DNA from: Adiantum capillus-veneris
Taxonomy: Eukaryota; Streptophyta; Polypodiopsida; Polypodiales; Pteridaceae
DNA: 64,000 bases
Assembly (NCBI GenBank): GCA_014529385.2
Contig: CM043942.1
Coordinates: forward strand, 58,895,684-58,959,683
Direction: 5' to 3'
Shown: positions 9,316-20,854 of the stretch, piece after piece
Layout: the number at the start of each line of letters is the position of its first letter
Position numbering within the stretch: position 1 is the stretch's first letter
Program-made: the position numbers and the translations under genes
Notes under the pieces: generated by a model
The model's database searches: none
The model's input: only the letters and a program-made list of their open reading frames with translations
Told to the model about the DNA's origin: nothing

Positions 9316-12177
9316 ATGTATTTAAGGTCAGGAGCCTTTGTTAAGTCGGGAGCTAAAAGTGTCAAAAGTCAAATTAGCACCACGTCCACCGAAGAGAGTG
9401 TAACTCAGACGAGGCTAGACCCATTAGCACCAATCATTGAAGAGGGTAGTGATACTGACACTTCGTCGGAAAAGTCCTTCTTCATGACGGGGAGTCAACA
9501 GCCAGGATGTTTCAACGGTGAAGGACCAATGCCAGGGGGGAGCACCTCCCTACATCCCTTAAACGAAACCTAGTTCACTATAATCTTCTTGGAAGGAACT
9601 AACTCGAGGGGAGCCTTAGTTTATTCTGACTATCGAGGATGCAAGTGTATTTGTATTGAAGAAAGACCGGCTCAAAGACTAGAGATAATTCGAGTCTATG
9701 ATGATGGTGACCGATTCCGAGACGAAAAGGGGAACCACTATCTGATAGGGAGTAACCCTGAGGATTACAACAGATATGGGGATAACGTGGCAAAAGGGAA
9801 AATGGTTTCAGAAACCCAAGAACCGCCTCCTAACAACGATCGACCTGGAGCGCTTTTTATGTATGATAAGAAAACAACCAGGGTCCCAACCTATAATGAG
9901 AATGTAGGGATTTACAAGCATGAAAGCGAGGGAATAGTCTCTTACTTTTGATGCAAGGAACCCTACCCAAATGAATTAAGCAAAGACAAGGTTCTTTACT
10001 TATTTTCTTATGAAACTGCTATGGGGAAGGATATTGTTTTTGTTGACAGATACGGGCGAGAATACAAACGTATTCTCCCAGAAGAGGTTGAAAGGGCAAG
10101 AGTTACGGGAGCATCGACCTATGGCCCCGACGAAGTACCAAGAGCCACCTACACCCCTAGCAAGTCGACTAATCCCTTTTCAGAAGAGTATGACGCTACC
10201 TCACATTCTACCCGACCACCGACGTCCAACTACCAGGACCAACCAGCTACTCAGCCATCATTGCAGGCATGTCTTCGACAGAGTGCTACATTAGAACAAG
10301 ACCGAACCCGAGAGGGTTATCAAACCGCACGAGGATTAAGGGATCTACAAGAACCACCACTCTATGCACAGTATCAAGGAGAGAGTAAGCCAAAGACTCA
10401 GGGGTCAACTGAGCTTGGAAGAACACCCCGAGAACGAGTTCGGAGAGATGAACCATCTCTCACAAGAACTGTTAGAAATTATGGATTAGGAGCACCATTG
10501 GGAGAGGAACCTGGCCACTATAGAAGACCAGAGGAGGTATATCGGCTAGGACGGGGAGATCCCATGATGAGATTTGTAGACCATCGTAGAATTAGACCTT
10601 CTGAAGTGCAAAAATGGGTAAACAAGAAAAATATGGGAAGCAGGGATCCCAGAGATCATGTAGCAGCCTTTGTGCGTGTAATTAGAGCTGAAGAGGTGTT
10701 AGAATTTCCTACCCAATTTGCAGGATTCGGTTTAACCTTAGAGGATGATGCTGCTACATGGCTTGACTCGGTGGAGCGAAGAGACTTTGAGTCTATGGAG
10801 GAAGTGTTTGACGAGTTTATCGAGGAATTCTCACAAAGGGGGATAGCTCATAATACAGTCTCGCAAATCCATAAATTCAAACAGAAAGATGGAGAGTCTG
10901 TGCGAAAGGCGGCCCTCCGATTAAAAATATATGTTAAGTTCTACCCTGTGGAAGAACTGCCAACTCAGTCCAGACTTATGCTTATATTTATCCAAGGACT
11001 AAGGAATGCAGATCTTCAAAAGGACTTACATATGAAAAGGAGCACTACGTTGAATGATTTAACCAAGGAAGCTCTATACCTTGTGGACAATTGTGCGGTT
11101 TACAAAGAGGGTGAGTTCAAGGATCTTGATGATGATTCTTCCTCGCAACAAAGCGGAAGCAAGTTTGCTAAGACATACCTGAAAAGAGAAGTAGCAGTAA
11201 GCCAAGAGCAGCTTGTAGAGGAGGTGCTTAAAAAGATTAACTTGTATTCTAAACCACAAGATAAACAACCAAAATGGTGTGCGATTGAACAAAAATGGAC
11301 AAACCATGGGATGGAGGAGTGTTATTATAACAAGGGATATGTGAGAGAACGACCATATGCTCCGCAAGCTCAGGCGACATCTCCTCAAATCCCACCGATG
11401 CCTAGATATCAGACTGGCAATCTACGAGGACCTCAAGGTGCAGAAAGACCACAACCAGTGTTGGGACAACAACCACCCCTACCAGGATTACGACCAGTCG
11501 GCATAATATACACACCCACAGTAATTGAGTCGGATGAGAAGGCTTTGGTACCTATGCATGCATACTACGACAAGCCCAATGGATATGCGGCGAACTCTGT
11601 CTATTATCCACCAGAAGAACCCTCTACACCAGAACCATGGAGCATGATAGGAAATACAGGACCACCAACTGCTGCAGAGGCAGCGGGGGAAGGACGATAT
11701 AGCTTGGATGAAAGAACACTATTGTTCATAGCGAACGGAGGCATGAGCGGGCAAAGAATTGCACACCAACAAAGAGGAGCTCCAGAAGCACCTCAACAGC
11801 CTAAAGGACCATGCTACAAGTGTGGTGGAGACCATTGGCTGAGGGACTGCCCTCATGACGAAATCATTAGGGTCAACGCATATTGCACGGAGTGTGGAAT
11901 TACTCACTTGATCCCTGATTGCCCTAAAAACCCGAGCAAAGGAGCAAAAACTACCTTGAATATGTTGGGAGCACTACCTTCCAGTGGAGGGTCAGAAAAC
12001 GAAACTCCGATTCCTATTAAGTTCTTGACGAGAGCCCAAGAAAGGAAAAATGACAATCATCCCAAGAGTAACGATGAAAATCAAGAAGAAATCAAGACTG
12101 ACAAGTCTAGCGTCAGTCGTGATAATCCTTGGAAAGAACGAAGAGCGAAAATGAAAGCTAGACGTGAGCGAAAATAA
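9316..12177 (+). pseudogene. gag: Gag polyprotein of the giant gypsy element (two in-frame stops)
   Basis: Translation from the ATG at 9316 stays in one frame to the TAA at 12175-12177, apart from TAG 9571-9573 and TGA 9949-9951, about 950 codons. The middle part (about 10600-11100) has the retrotransposon Gag capsid-like pattern with AATWLDSVERRDFESMEE and EFSQRG...FKQKDGESV. Two zinc knuckles follow: CYKCGGDHWLRDC near 11812 and CTECGITHLIPDC near 11884. Both have CX2CX3HX4C spacing, one residue shorter than the retroviral form. The N-terminal third is a long polar region with no match I know. The tail is highly charged (K/R). Gag would form the particle and bind the RNA. Pol continues in the same frame after the TAA, so Gag-Pol may once have been made by readthrough or as one frame. 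Confidence 0.85.
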
Positions 12178-15100
12178 AAAGATGTAGAAGCTGAGCTAAC
12201 GATAGCTCGAGAGCAACTTAAACAGCAAAGAGAGTCCTACTCTCTAAAATCAACGGAAGGACCAAGAAGTGCAAGCTCGGGAGGGTCGGTATTGGTAGAT
12301 AAGATCAATGAACCCTTAGATGCAATCTTGCAAGCATATGAGGCAAGATTGAAGAACAGACAGACTCTAGAGCAAAGATGGATGACATATCCATATCCAG
12401 AGATAGAAAAACAGAGACTAGAGATGTGCAAACAGCTGATTGAAACTGCACAAGCTTTACTGGAGCCTCCACCTATGGAAGCAGGAGATAGAGTAATCAA
12501 ACCACCAAACAATGAAATACCTCACAAAACCGAACAAAGGATACCCGACAAGATAGAAAACATTAAATCCTTGCTGAATGTAGAGGATGCAAAAGACGTA
12601 CCTAATAGCACTGATGAATCACTGAACGATTTTCCACCATATTCTCCTATTGTGGAAGAAAATTGGCCTGAAGAGATATGGGAAACGGTGCGAAAAGCTC
12701 AAGAAAAATATGAGACAAAAACAGTAGAGTCAGTGCCTTTCTCGAAGCTAAACTTGAATAAGCCTCCATGGGATTTAGACGTTAAATCATTTCAAGGGGA
12801 TAATGGTTCAGCTGCATCCGAAGATAGCAGACCACAATCACTCAGAACTTTGCCATCATATATGGGGGACTATGAGGCAAGGTCAGAAATTCGAAGAGTA
12901 CCTTCTCAAAGAATAGGTGGGTCAAATCAATTGGACACTAAAATCCTGACAGACTTGTTGACCACTCCGGTCAGGTGTACAATCACATTGGCAGAATTGT
13001 TAAAAATTAGGCCAAGCATGTGGACGGAAGTGGGCAAATGTCTTGAAAAATTTGGCATAAGGATGCCTCTTAAGTTCTTCGAAACCGAGCTTAATGACAC
13101 AGAACCGAAGAAAGTCAACACTAGACCAACGCCACTCAACAAAGTAGGAGAGTATTGTGAAGGTGAAGACGGCAACACAACCCTACTAGTTGAGTATAAC
13201 GGCATAGAGACTAAGTCAATACTTGATAGTGGAGCTGGCATTGCCATTGCGACCAAAATGCTATGGGAAAAATGGGGAAAACTAGCAGTACGAACAACTA
13301 GAATGAAATTGCAAGTGGCGGATGGGCACATAGAAAGGCCTATAGGATTGCTTGAGGCAATTGTGGTATCTTCCTGGGGCATAGAGTTCGAACATACCTT
13401 TTACATAGTAGATTTCGGCAAGAAGAACAATTATGAAATTATCCTTGGTAGGCCGTTCATGAGGCAACTCAAAATGGTGCAAGACTGGGGGTATGATTAT
13501 TTGTATCTAAGACATGCTGAAACTACTACACGCGTAAACATGAAAAATCATAGCTACCATGATGTCACGAGAACCCCTGTGGAAGAATTTGACTCAGCCA
13601 CCATTAGTGGATCAGAAGTCCCAACGTGGATTTGTAAGAAAAAGGAGATATGGATGTGCGGGGCATCTCAATGTAGTGAATTTGACAACAATGAAAGGAC
13701 ACTGGAGAGGGTCTTGGAAGACGATGCCTATATACGAGAATCTTTTTCTGAAGAGAAGCTCGAACCCCTAGAATGGTCTCAAATTTTGGCTACATTGGAT
13801 GTATGCGTCAATGAAGTCACTCTTACCAAATTTTGTGATGAGAATGGCTACGATATCATACCATACTACATGTTGAGAAAAATTGTGGAGGAGGACGAGA
13901 ACGATGGAGATACTGAGAATATGAGGATCCATAAAACAGAAATGAAACTTGAGATTAAGATAGGGCGCTATGTGGACATCCCCACTACAAAAATCAATGA
14001 GGAAGGAGAAGAATTTTATGATTCTTCTGATCAAAGTGAAAACAAGGATAACGCGGATGACGAGAAGTCGGAAAATAGGGAGGGAGACAACAATCAAGAT
14101 CAAGACAATAACGTCTTCTACAATTTCCCAAACCAAAGTGAGAGACGCCAAAAAAGATACAAGAGTAAACGACACCATATCAGTCCACCAACCAGGTTGA
14201 GACCCATGCCGGAGTTTAAGGGTAAGACACATTTCCTTATGAACATTCATGCTGTTGATTGTGCTAAGGATAAAGTGTCAGGAAGATTTCTTAAGGTTTT
14301 TGACTCAGGATTTAAATCCAGACTGTTGAAACCTAAGAAAACCAGCAAACCAAAAAAAAGAGTTGCAACAGAAAAACTGAATGTCTGTGGTAGTCGAATT
14401 ATGACGAAAATTGAAAGGAAAACGAGGTATAATGAGTTGAAACAAAAAATAAAAAATGTATGGACAATTGAAATGGAAAGTAGCGATGGAACGAACAAGA
14501 GTGATGGGAGTAAAAAGATCGATGTACCTCCTCACTATTGTAAGTACACCATTCAGGAAAGAAGATTGGTGGCTCAGCAACCAATGAGGGAGCCTAAATC
14601 AAACGAGTCCTACGATGGGCCAGAGAACGCCAAGAAAATAGACTTAGCAGAGCTAGGAGAAAATCCACAACCTGCTTACATTGCCACAGATCTAAGTCGA
14701 GAAGAAGAGGACTTACTGATCAAAACACTTAAGGAATTTCGAGATGTATTTGCATGGTCGTGCAAAGATTTGAAGGGAGTGGATCCTAACATTTGTGAAC
14801 ATTCAATCTCTCTGAAGTCTGATGCAAAGCCAAGCAAACAACGTCCATACACGTATAATGAGACATTTGCCAAAAGGATAAAAGAGGAGATAGACAAACT
14901 TATGGAGGCTGAATTTATTTATGAGATAGAGCACACTGACTGGGTGTCCCCGATAGTGGTGGTACCCAAGAAAAACGGGAAATTACGAATGTGTGTAAAT
15001 CTCAAGAAGGTAAACGCAGCCACGATAAGGGACAACTACCCTCTTCCTATCACTGAACACGTCCTGGAACGAGTGGCAGGCAAGCAAGCCTATAGCTTTA

Positions 15101-17553
15101 TGGACAGATTCTCTGGTTATAACCAATTGGGGGTCAAACTAGAAGATCAATACAAAACAGCATTTGCAACAGAATGGGGCATATATGCGTTTAGGGTAAT
15201 GTCATTTGGCTTGACCAATGCTCCAGCCACATTTCAGAGATTAATGACACACGCTTTTAAAGAATACTTGCGAAAATTCTTGGATATTTACATGGACGAC
15301 TTGTGTGTCTATTCTCTATTGAGAGAAGACCATATAGATCATCTGAGAAAGGTATTCGAAAAATGTAGAACGTATAGGATTTGCCTCAACCCAGAAAAAT
15401 GTGTATTCATGGTACGACAAGGTAAAATCTTAGGCCACATAGTGTCGGCTAATGAAATTACCACTCATGAAGACAAGGTAAAGGTGATCATAGAATTTCC
15501 AAGACCAAACACTGTACGAGAGGTACAATCATTTATGGGACATTGTGGATACTACCGACGTTTTATCTACATGTACGCTGTAATAGCAAAACCCTTGTAT
15601 AGTCTAATCACGCTCTTCGTTTGGACAAATGAATGTGAGGAGTCATTCCAGAAACTGAAATATTCACTGGTATCTGCACCAATTCTAAAAGCACCAGATT
15701 GGTCAAAGATCTTCCATGTACATGTAGATGCTTCGGCATTTGCAATAGTCTGTATATTAGCGCAACCAGATGAGGGTAAGACGGACTTTCCAATCAGTTA
15801 TGCTAGTAGACATCTCAACAGGGCAGAAAAGAATTATACTACCACTGAAAGAGAAGGATTGGGTATGATATATGTGGTAAAGAAATTTCGGCATTACTTA
15901 CTTGCGAACAAATTCACATTCTTTGTGGATCATCAGGCACTCTTGTACTTAGTAAACAAACCTTGTAACATGGGACGAATTGTAAGATGGTTCATTGTGT
16001 TACTGGAGTTTGATTTTATGGTAGTAGTTAAGAAAGGAAAAACGCATCAAAGAGCAGACCACCTTTCTCAACTACTACATGGCGAAAAAGCTACCGGGGT
16101 AGATGATGATCTCCCAGACGCATATCTTTTTAATATAGAGATGATACCGAAATGGTCAGAGCAAATTATTCCATTGCTGACATATGGAATGAATCTTGAT
16201 GACAAACACACGGTGGAAGACGTTAGACAAGCACGAAATTACACAATGCTTGCGGGAAGAATGTACCATCATGGAAACGATATGATTCTAAGGTTGTGCA
16301 TAGGCCCAGAGGAGTACGAAGCATATCTAGAGGAGGCCCACACACAAACAGGGGGATTCCATAGAGGAAATCAAATGATGTATGAACAATTAAGAAGACT
16401 TGGAGTGTATTGGCCAGGAATGGCAGGCAATGTAGCAAATTACATCAAGAAATGCGATTTTTGCACATCCAATACCACTGTGGATTATGCCACATTATAC
16501 CAAGTGACAGTAGCGCCCGCATGGAGTCATGCTATTGTGGAATATTTGACTAATAAGGAGCTACCAGGAGATTGGTCTAAAGCCAGACAAAAGGCTCTAC
16601 AAATCGAAGCGAATAGGTATACCCTCATTAGTGACCAATTGTATAAAAGAGGAACTGATGACCAGCTGAGGTTAGTTCCTCATGAAAATGACTACTTTCC
16701 ATTATTGGAACAAGCTCATGCAGGCATAGTAGGAGGTCATTTTCCAGTAGAGAGAACTATAAAAATCATTATGGTTGCAGGTATATGGTGGCCGACCATG
16801 ATTCAAGATGCAGTAGAATTCGTGAAAAGGTGTGATGAATGTCAACGCACTAAGGTACCAGTTAAAAGAGATGAAATGCCCTTAAGACCAATGATGAGTG
16901 CTCGTGCATTCGCTAAATGGGGATTGGACTTTGTTGGTCCTATCACTCCACCAGCGTATCGTTCACAAGCACAATATATCATAGTGACCACGGACTACAT
17001 GACCAAATGGGTGGAAGCAAAAGCCACAACGAAAGCAGACGCTAGAACCACGGCACAATTCTTATATGAATATGTGTTTACACGTTATGGCCTTCCAATT
17101 GAGCTGGTGAGTGATAGAGGGACACACTTTGTAAATGAAGTTATCCAACGTCTCTTAAATGAGTTTATGGTAATTCATCGCAAATCTGCACCCTATCATC
17201 CACAAGCCAATGGCCAAGCGGAAGCGACCAACAAAATATTGTGCACGGTTCTTATGAAACTGGTTAGTGAAACAAGAACAGATTGGGATCAAATGCTCTA
17301 TTCGGCATTGTGGGCTTATCGAGTTGCATATAAAACAACACTCAATGCTACACCATTTAATATGGTATATGGGTTAAATGCAATATTGTCTATTGACTTT
17401 TTGATCCCCACACTAAGGGTAGCCAAACAATTGGACTGGACAGGACATGAACTTTCAGAACGGTTAGAGGACCTTGAAAAATTAGATGAGTTACGACTCA
17501 ATGCTGTAGCGGCCATATATGCAAAAAAAAAGACAACAAAAATAGTTTTTTGA
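12178..17553 (+). CDS. pol: Pol: protease, reverse transcriptase, RNase H, duplicated zinc module, integrase
   Basis: The frame is open from the gag stop to 17553; numbering here starts at codon 12292 (1753 residues). The retropepsin has DSGA with D at residue 312 and IILGRPF near 389. RT holds WVSPIVVVPKKNGK, MSFGLTNAPATFQRL and YMDD at 1000-1003. RNase H begins with HVDASAF near 1144 and has TEREGLGM and VDHQALLYL. Two HHCC modules follow: H1350/H1357/C1388/C1391 and H1476/H1483/C1514/C1517. The integrase core has D1568, D1608 and E1644 (35 residues between the last two). About 200 residues upstream of RT are charged and unrecognised. No archaeal-like RNase H is present. The frame is lost at an A9 run (17523-17531) inside the integrase C-terminal tail. 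Confidence 0.92.
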   Translation, partial: KDVEAELTIAREQLKQQRESYSLKSTEGPRSASSGGSVLVDKINEPLDAILQAYEARLKNRQTLEQRWMTYPYPEIEKQRLEMCKQLIETAQALLEPPPMEAGDRVIKPPNNEIPHKTEQRIPDKIENIKSLLNVEDAKDVPNSTDESLNDFPPYSPIVEENWPEEIWETVRKAQEKYETKTVESVPFSKLNLNKPPWDLDVKSFQGDNGSAASEDSRPQSLRTLPSYMGDYEARSEIRRVPSQRIGGSNQLDTKILTDLLTTPVRCTITLAELLKIRPSMWTEVGKCLEKFGIRMPLKFFETELNDTEPKKVNTRPTPLNKVGEYCEGEDGNTTLLVEYNGIETKSILDSGAGIAIATKMLWEKWGKLAVRTTRMKLQVADGHIERPIGLLEAIVVSSWGIEFEHTFYIVDFGKKNNYEIILGRPFMRQLKMVQDWGYDYLYLRHAETTTRVNMKNHSYHDVTRTPVEEFDSATISGSEVPTWICKKKEIWMCGASQCSEFDNNERTLERVLEDDAYIRESFSEEKLEPLEWSQILATLDVCVNEVTLTKFCDENGYDIIPYYMLRKIVEEDENDGDTENMRIHKTEMKLEIKIGRYVDIPTTKINEEGEEFYDSSDQSENKDNADDEKSENREGDNNQDQDNNVFYNFPNQSERRQKRYKSKRHHISPPTRLRPMPEFKGKTHFLMNIHAVDCAKDKVSGRFLKVFDSGFKSRLLKPKKTSKPKKRVATEKLNVCGSRIMTKIERKTRYNELKQKIKNVWTIEMESSDGTNKSDGSKKIDVPPHYCKYTIQERRLVAQQPMREPKSNESYDGPENAKKIDLAELGENPQPAYIATDLSREEEDLLIKTLKEFRDVFAWSCKDLKGVDPNICEHSISLKSDAKPSKQRPYTYNETFAKRIKEEIDKLMEAEFIYEIEHTDWVSPIVVVPKKNGKLRMCVNLKKVNAATIRDNYPLPITEHVLERVAGKQAYSFMDRFSGYNQLGVKLEDQYKTAFATEWGIYAFRVMSFGLTNAPATFQRLMTHAFKEYLRKFLDIYMDDLCVYSLLREDHIDHLRKVFEKCRTYRICLNPEKCVFMVRQGKILGHIVSANEITTHEDKVKVIIEFPRPNTVREVQSFMGHCGYYRRFIYMYAVIAKPLYSLITLFVWTNECEESFQKLKYSLVSAPILKAPDWSKIFHVHVDASAFAIVCILAQPDEGKTDFPISYASRHLNRAEKNYTTTEREGLGMIYVVKKFRHYLLANKFTFFVDHQALLYLVNKPCNMGRIVRWFIVLLEFDFMVVVKKGKTHQRADHLSQLLHGEKATGVDDDLPDAYLFNIEMIPKWSEQIIPLLTYGMNLDDKHTVEDVRQARNYTMLAGRMYHHGNDMILRLCIGPEEYEAYLEEAHTQTGGFHRGNQMMYEQLRRLGVYWPGMAGNVANYIKKCDFCTSNTTVDYATLYQVTVAPAWSHAIVEYLTNKELPGDWSKARQKALQIEANRYTLISDQLYKRGTDDQLRLVPHENDYFPLLEQAHAGIVGGHFPVERTIKIIMVAGIWWPTMIQDAVEFVKRCDECQRTKVPVKRDEMPLRPMMSARAFAKWGLDFVGPITPPAYRSQAQYIIVTTDYMTKWVEAKATTKADARTTAQFLYEYVFTRYGLPIELVSDRGTHFVNEVIQRLLNEFMVIHRKSAPYHPQANGQAEATNKILCTVLMKLVSETRTDWDQMLYSALWAYRVAYKTTLNATPFNMVYGLNAILSIDFLIPTLRVAKQLDWTGHELSERLEDLEKLDELRLNAVAAIYAKKKTTKIVF

Positions 17554-18448
17554 CAAACATGTCAAGAACAAGGACTTTAAAACGGGAGACTATGTCTTGG
17601 TATACACCCTTAAACAGCATGCCAAAAAGCTAAAGAAAAGGGGAATGGGGCCTTATTTGATCCAAGAAATATCGTCCAGCGGAGCAGTAAAACTGACGAC
17701 ACTAGATGGAAAAGAAATGCCGAACTAGATTAGTGGGTGTCGTTTAAAAAAATATCATCTACCTTTAACACCGGAAATGTTTTTTCAACTACATTATGGA
17801 AAAACCTATAGACAGGAACAACAAAGAATTCAGGACCAGGCACAACAAAAAGCAAAGGAACGGATTGCTAAACAAAAGCAGTTTCTCAGGACAATAAACA
17901 TGGTCACCCCAATGATGAATGACGAATATCCTCTTTCAACATCCCAAACGATCGAAGCGGATATACAAAGCGACGAATTAGAAAAGACCATGACAGACCT
18001 TAGGGCTCAGGACGATAGCATCCTAAACGACTTGGAAGATACACGGTGTAGTCCTTACATAAAAGCTTATGCAAACACAAAACAAGTTGAAATCTATGCA
18101 TTGCTTGACACTGGAGCAAAAATGAGTGTCATCAGCTTTGAGCTCTTTCAGAAACTTGGACCAATGAAGACGATCCCAGAGACACACCTGTTGAAAGTAG
18201 CATCGAGTGATGAGGTGACCACGTTGTCGTCTATTATAATACCAATCACAGTGCAGGCACACCTGTACACTACAAAATTTCATGTACTGCCACCATGTAG
18301 ATCAGCAACGCTGTGTATCTTAGCAGTGTCATGGATGAAAGCTAACAAGGTATTCATTGATTTGGATACTAATGAGGCACTGTTCAGAAAGGAAAACTTT
18401 TCAGAACCCTTCTTATCATATAACCAATTCATGTCAAGGAGGAAATAA
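17552..18448 (+). pseudogene. Integrase C-terminal tail followed by a second retropepsin-like domain
   Basis: In the +1 frame relative to pol, codons from 17552 give the expected integrase tail (FKTGDYVLVYT, then RGMGPYLIQEI), a TAG at about 17727, then CRLKKYHLPLTPEM. The same frame runs on through 18448. Counting from 17777, residues 90-200 look like an aspartic protease: YALLDTGAKMSVIS with D at 111, and ILAVSWMKANKVFIDL in the place of the usual ILG-DWL segment. A Gln/Lys-rich linker lies before it. Gypsy elements normally carry one protease, upstream of RT; here that one is intact with DSGA. The second copy could be a captured domain with another role. The protease-fold call is moderate; its position is certain. 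Confidence 0.7.
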
Positions 18449-19060
18449 AAGTCAATACAATCGCAAAGATCTGCCCAACAACAAACAAAGTTTACAAGTC
18501 CAACAACGTCTTATCAAAAATGAGCAACAGAGATGACCGAGGCACAATTACATCAAAAGCGGAAATACAAAGTTTGGATAAGGCACGATAGCCTAATTCC
18601 TATAAAAAAGGAGTCAGAAGAACAGACAAAACACCGAAAGCCAGCAAAACTTCAAAGAAACATAGTCAATCTGTCAAATACGCAACGGACTATATTGGTA
18701 TGGCAGCAAGAATTGCCAATTAAAAACGAGCCAACAACACAAGAAGGGCGGCCAAAGAGGACAAATGAGCAGTTATCTACAATTGTCAAGGTCATGCAAC
18801 ATCATGCAAATAGCACGAGGAAACAAATAGAATCAACAACAAAAACTACAAGGATGTCTAAGACCCAAGTCATCAAGGCAGAAAGAAAGAATGTTCCACC
18901 AGATATGACAATATCAACTTCAAAGGAACCACATACGCCAATTCAAAACCAGTCGAAAACAATCAAACAAAGAGCGGCAGATCTACAACTACTCCTTGCA
19001 AAGAAGATCTGCCAGCCAACTCAAGCTACCACAGGAAGCCTCAACGACAAATGCCAATAA
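18449..19060 (+). pseudogene. Basic Gln/Lys/Thr-rich continuation of the post-integrase frame
   Basis: This is the same frame as the retropepsin-like segment, after a TAA at 18446-18448 and a further TGA near 18520. From 18533 it is open for 175 codons to a TAA at 19058-19060. The composition is strongly basic and polar (K, Q, T, N), with no motif. It may be the C-terminal, possibly nucleic-acid-binding, tail of the same product. I do not recognise a family. Confidence 0.45.
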
Positions 19061-20854
19061 GCGAATCGCTTATACCTTCCTTCTGCACCGCATAAATTCT
19101 TTCTACATGCATTGACTGCACATGCATATAAGGCTATATTACAAGGCCTGCATTAGCACGAGTTCAAACCCATGCACAGCACATACCCTTGACGATACCC
19201 TGTCGTCCGGGAGGACTCCAACTAGGAGGGGGGGAGGCATTCCAAATGCGGACTCATGTCATATATTAGAGGGCAATGTTTGTGAGCAATTTTTCAACCA
19301 TTTTTGCGTTTTATTGTGTGATTTTTGGAAAAAGAATATGCCCTCATAATTAATCAGAATTGGGGACCAAATCATCATTCATGAGCCCCTAGGGATGTGT
19401 ATAGACAATAAAGAGAGTCAAATCTGGCCAGAAAATGTAAAAAAAAACAGCAAAAAATAGGCCAAGGATGACGATAATGAGCGAGTTTGTACATAGACGA
19501 GAGAAAAGTGAGCTACAAAGTGTTTTGCTTTTCATTGGTATTTTTCTAGGTTAGAATTGCTATTTTCGGGTTATTTTGGGATTTATTTGCGTTATTTTAG
19601 CCATTTTCTAGCAAAAAATTATAGAAAAAAATCTGTAATCCAGATGGAAACACAAAAGAAGAGATGCCTGATCAGAGCAAGGTAAAGAAGACACAGAAAA
19701 AATAGGGACTGCAAAGGTGACAGGGCAAAATGACCACCGTCATGAAGCGACCTCCAACAGGAGAAATCTACAAAACTGGTAAAACTGGAGCAACCAAAGT
19801 CCAAATTAGGAAATTTGCAAGCCTAAACCGCATCTTGCAAAAAGTTATAACCACAAGTAAAAGATTGAAAAATTTGGTGTCGGAGTCTCGATTACATATA
19901 GAGAGGCTAGGCTAGAAGTCCCTCATTTGAGTCATTTTCCATAGTGAGAGAGAGATAGCTCCCTACAGCAGTTGAGACTTCCAGGAGCTCATCCATCACG
20001 CACGGTCACCAGATCGACATCAGATATGAGAGGTATGCTCGTCAACACTGACTCTAAGTGTTGTTTACTTCAGTTAGTCGCAAAACCTCGCCGGCATCAC
20101 AATCACAACCTGTGCACACATACGGTAGACTGGTTGTTAGGGAGACCTAGAGGCCACCAAATGGAACCAAAATTGAAAGGCACAATGCCTATAGCTTAGG
20201 GATCGAGCCTATGACCTCGGAAAGCGTGAAGGAAGCCGCTTAGAAAACCCTAATTTCACAGGACCTGCAAAAGGGCAACTAAACCAAGGTGATCGAAAAT
20301 GAGCCAAAATTCATAGACAGCAAGCCAATAACCTCGACAAACCGACTGAAGGGTTAGACTATGAAAAATTTTGTCAAAACGGAGCCTAAAGTCCCTATCT
20401 AACGAAAACCTCACAAAGCGTCACGATACTCTAAAGGGCCGACCAAGTGACAAAATGACACCAAATTCAACAAGGTACATCCAAAAGAGGTAAACTACGA
20501 GACGGAATGTGTCCACTCGGGAAAAAAGATCTTCCACTAGGGCAAATGCCGGCAACAGACCAGAAGGATGTCCAAATGGTCGTTCTTGGTGTTGTAAACA
20601 CCAAAACAACAACTAACTGCTTGGATGGAAGGTCAAAAGGAAATAAAAGACAACTGGAATCATACAATGACCAAAAGGAACCGCGACCATCACCTAAGTG
20701 GTCTACTTCGACTCCAGGACCAACTAAGTGCTGCAAACAAGGAGTACGCTTTGCTAAATTGATTAAAACTTGATGTGTGTGTCTAGGAGGGCCTATTAAA
20801 ACCATGGTGGTCAACTAACATCAAGAAAAAACTGGTAAAAATGACCAAGTGCTA

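Noticed and set aside
13768-14580. Antisense open frames of 80-160 codons opposite the giant gypsy pol
   Set aside because: They are shadows of the sense frame, hydrophobic by composition, with no motif.
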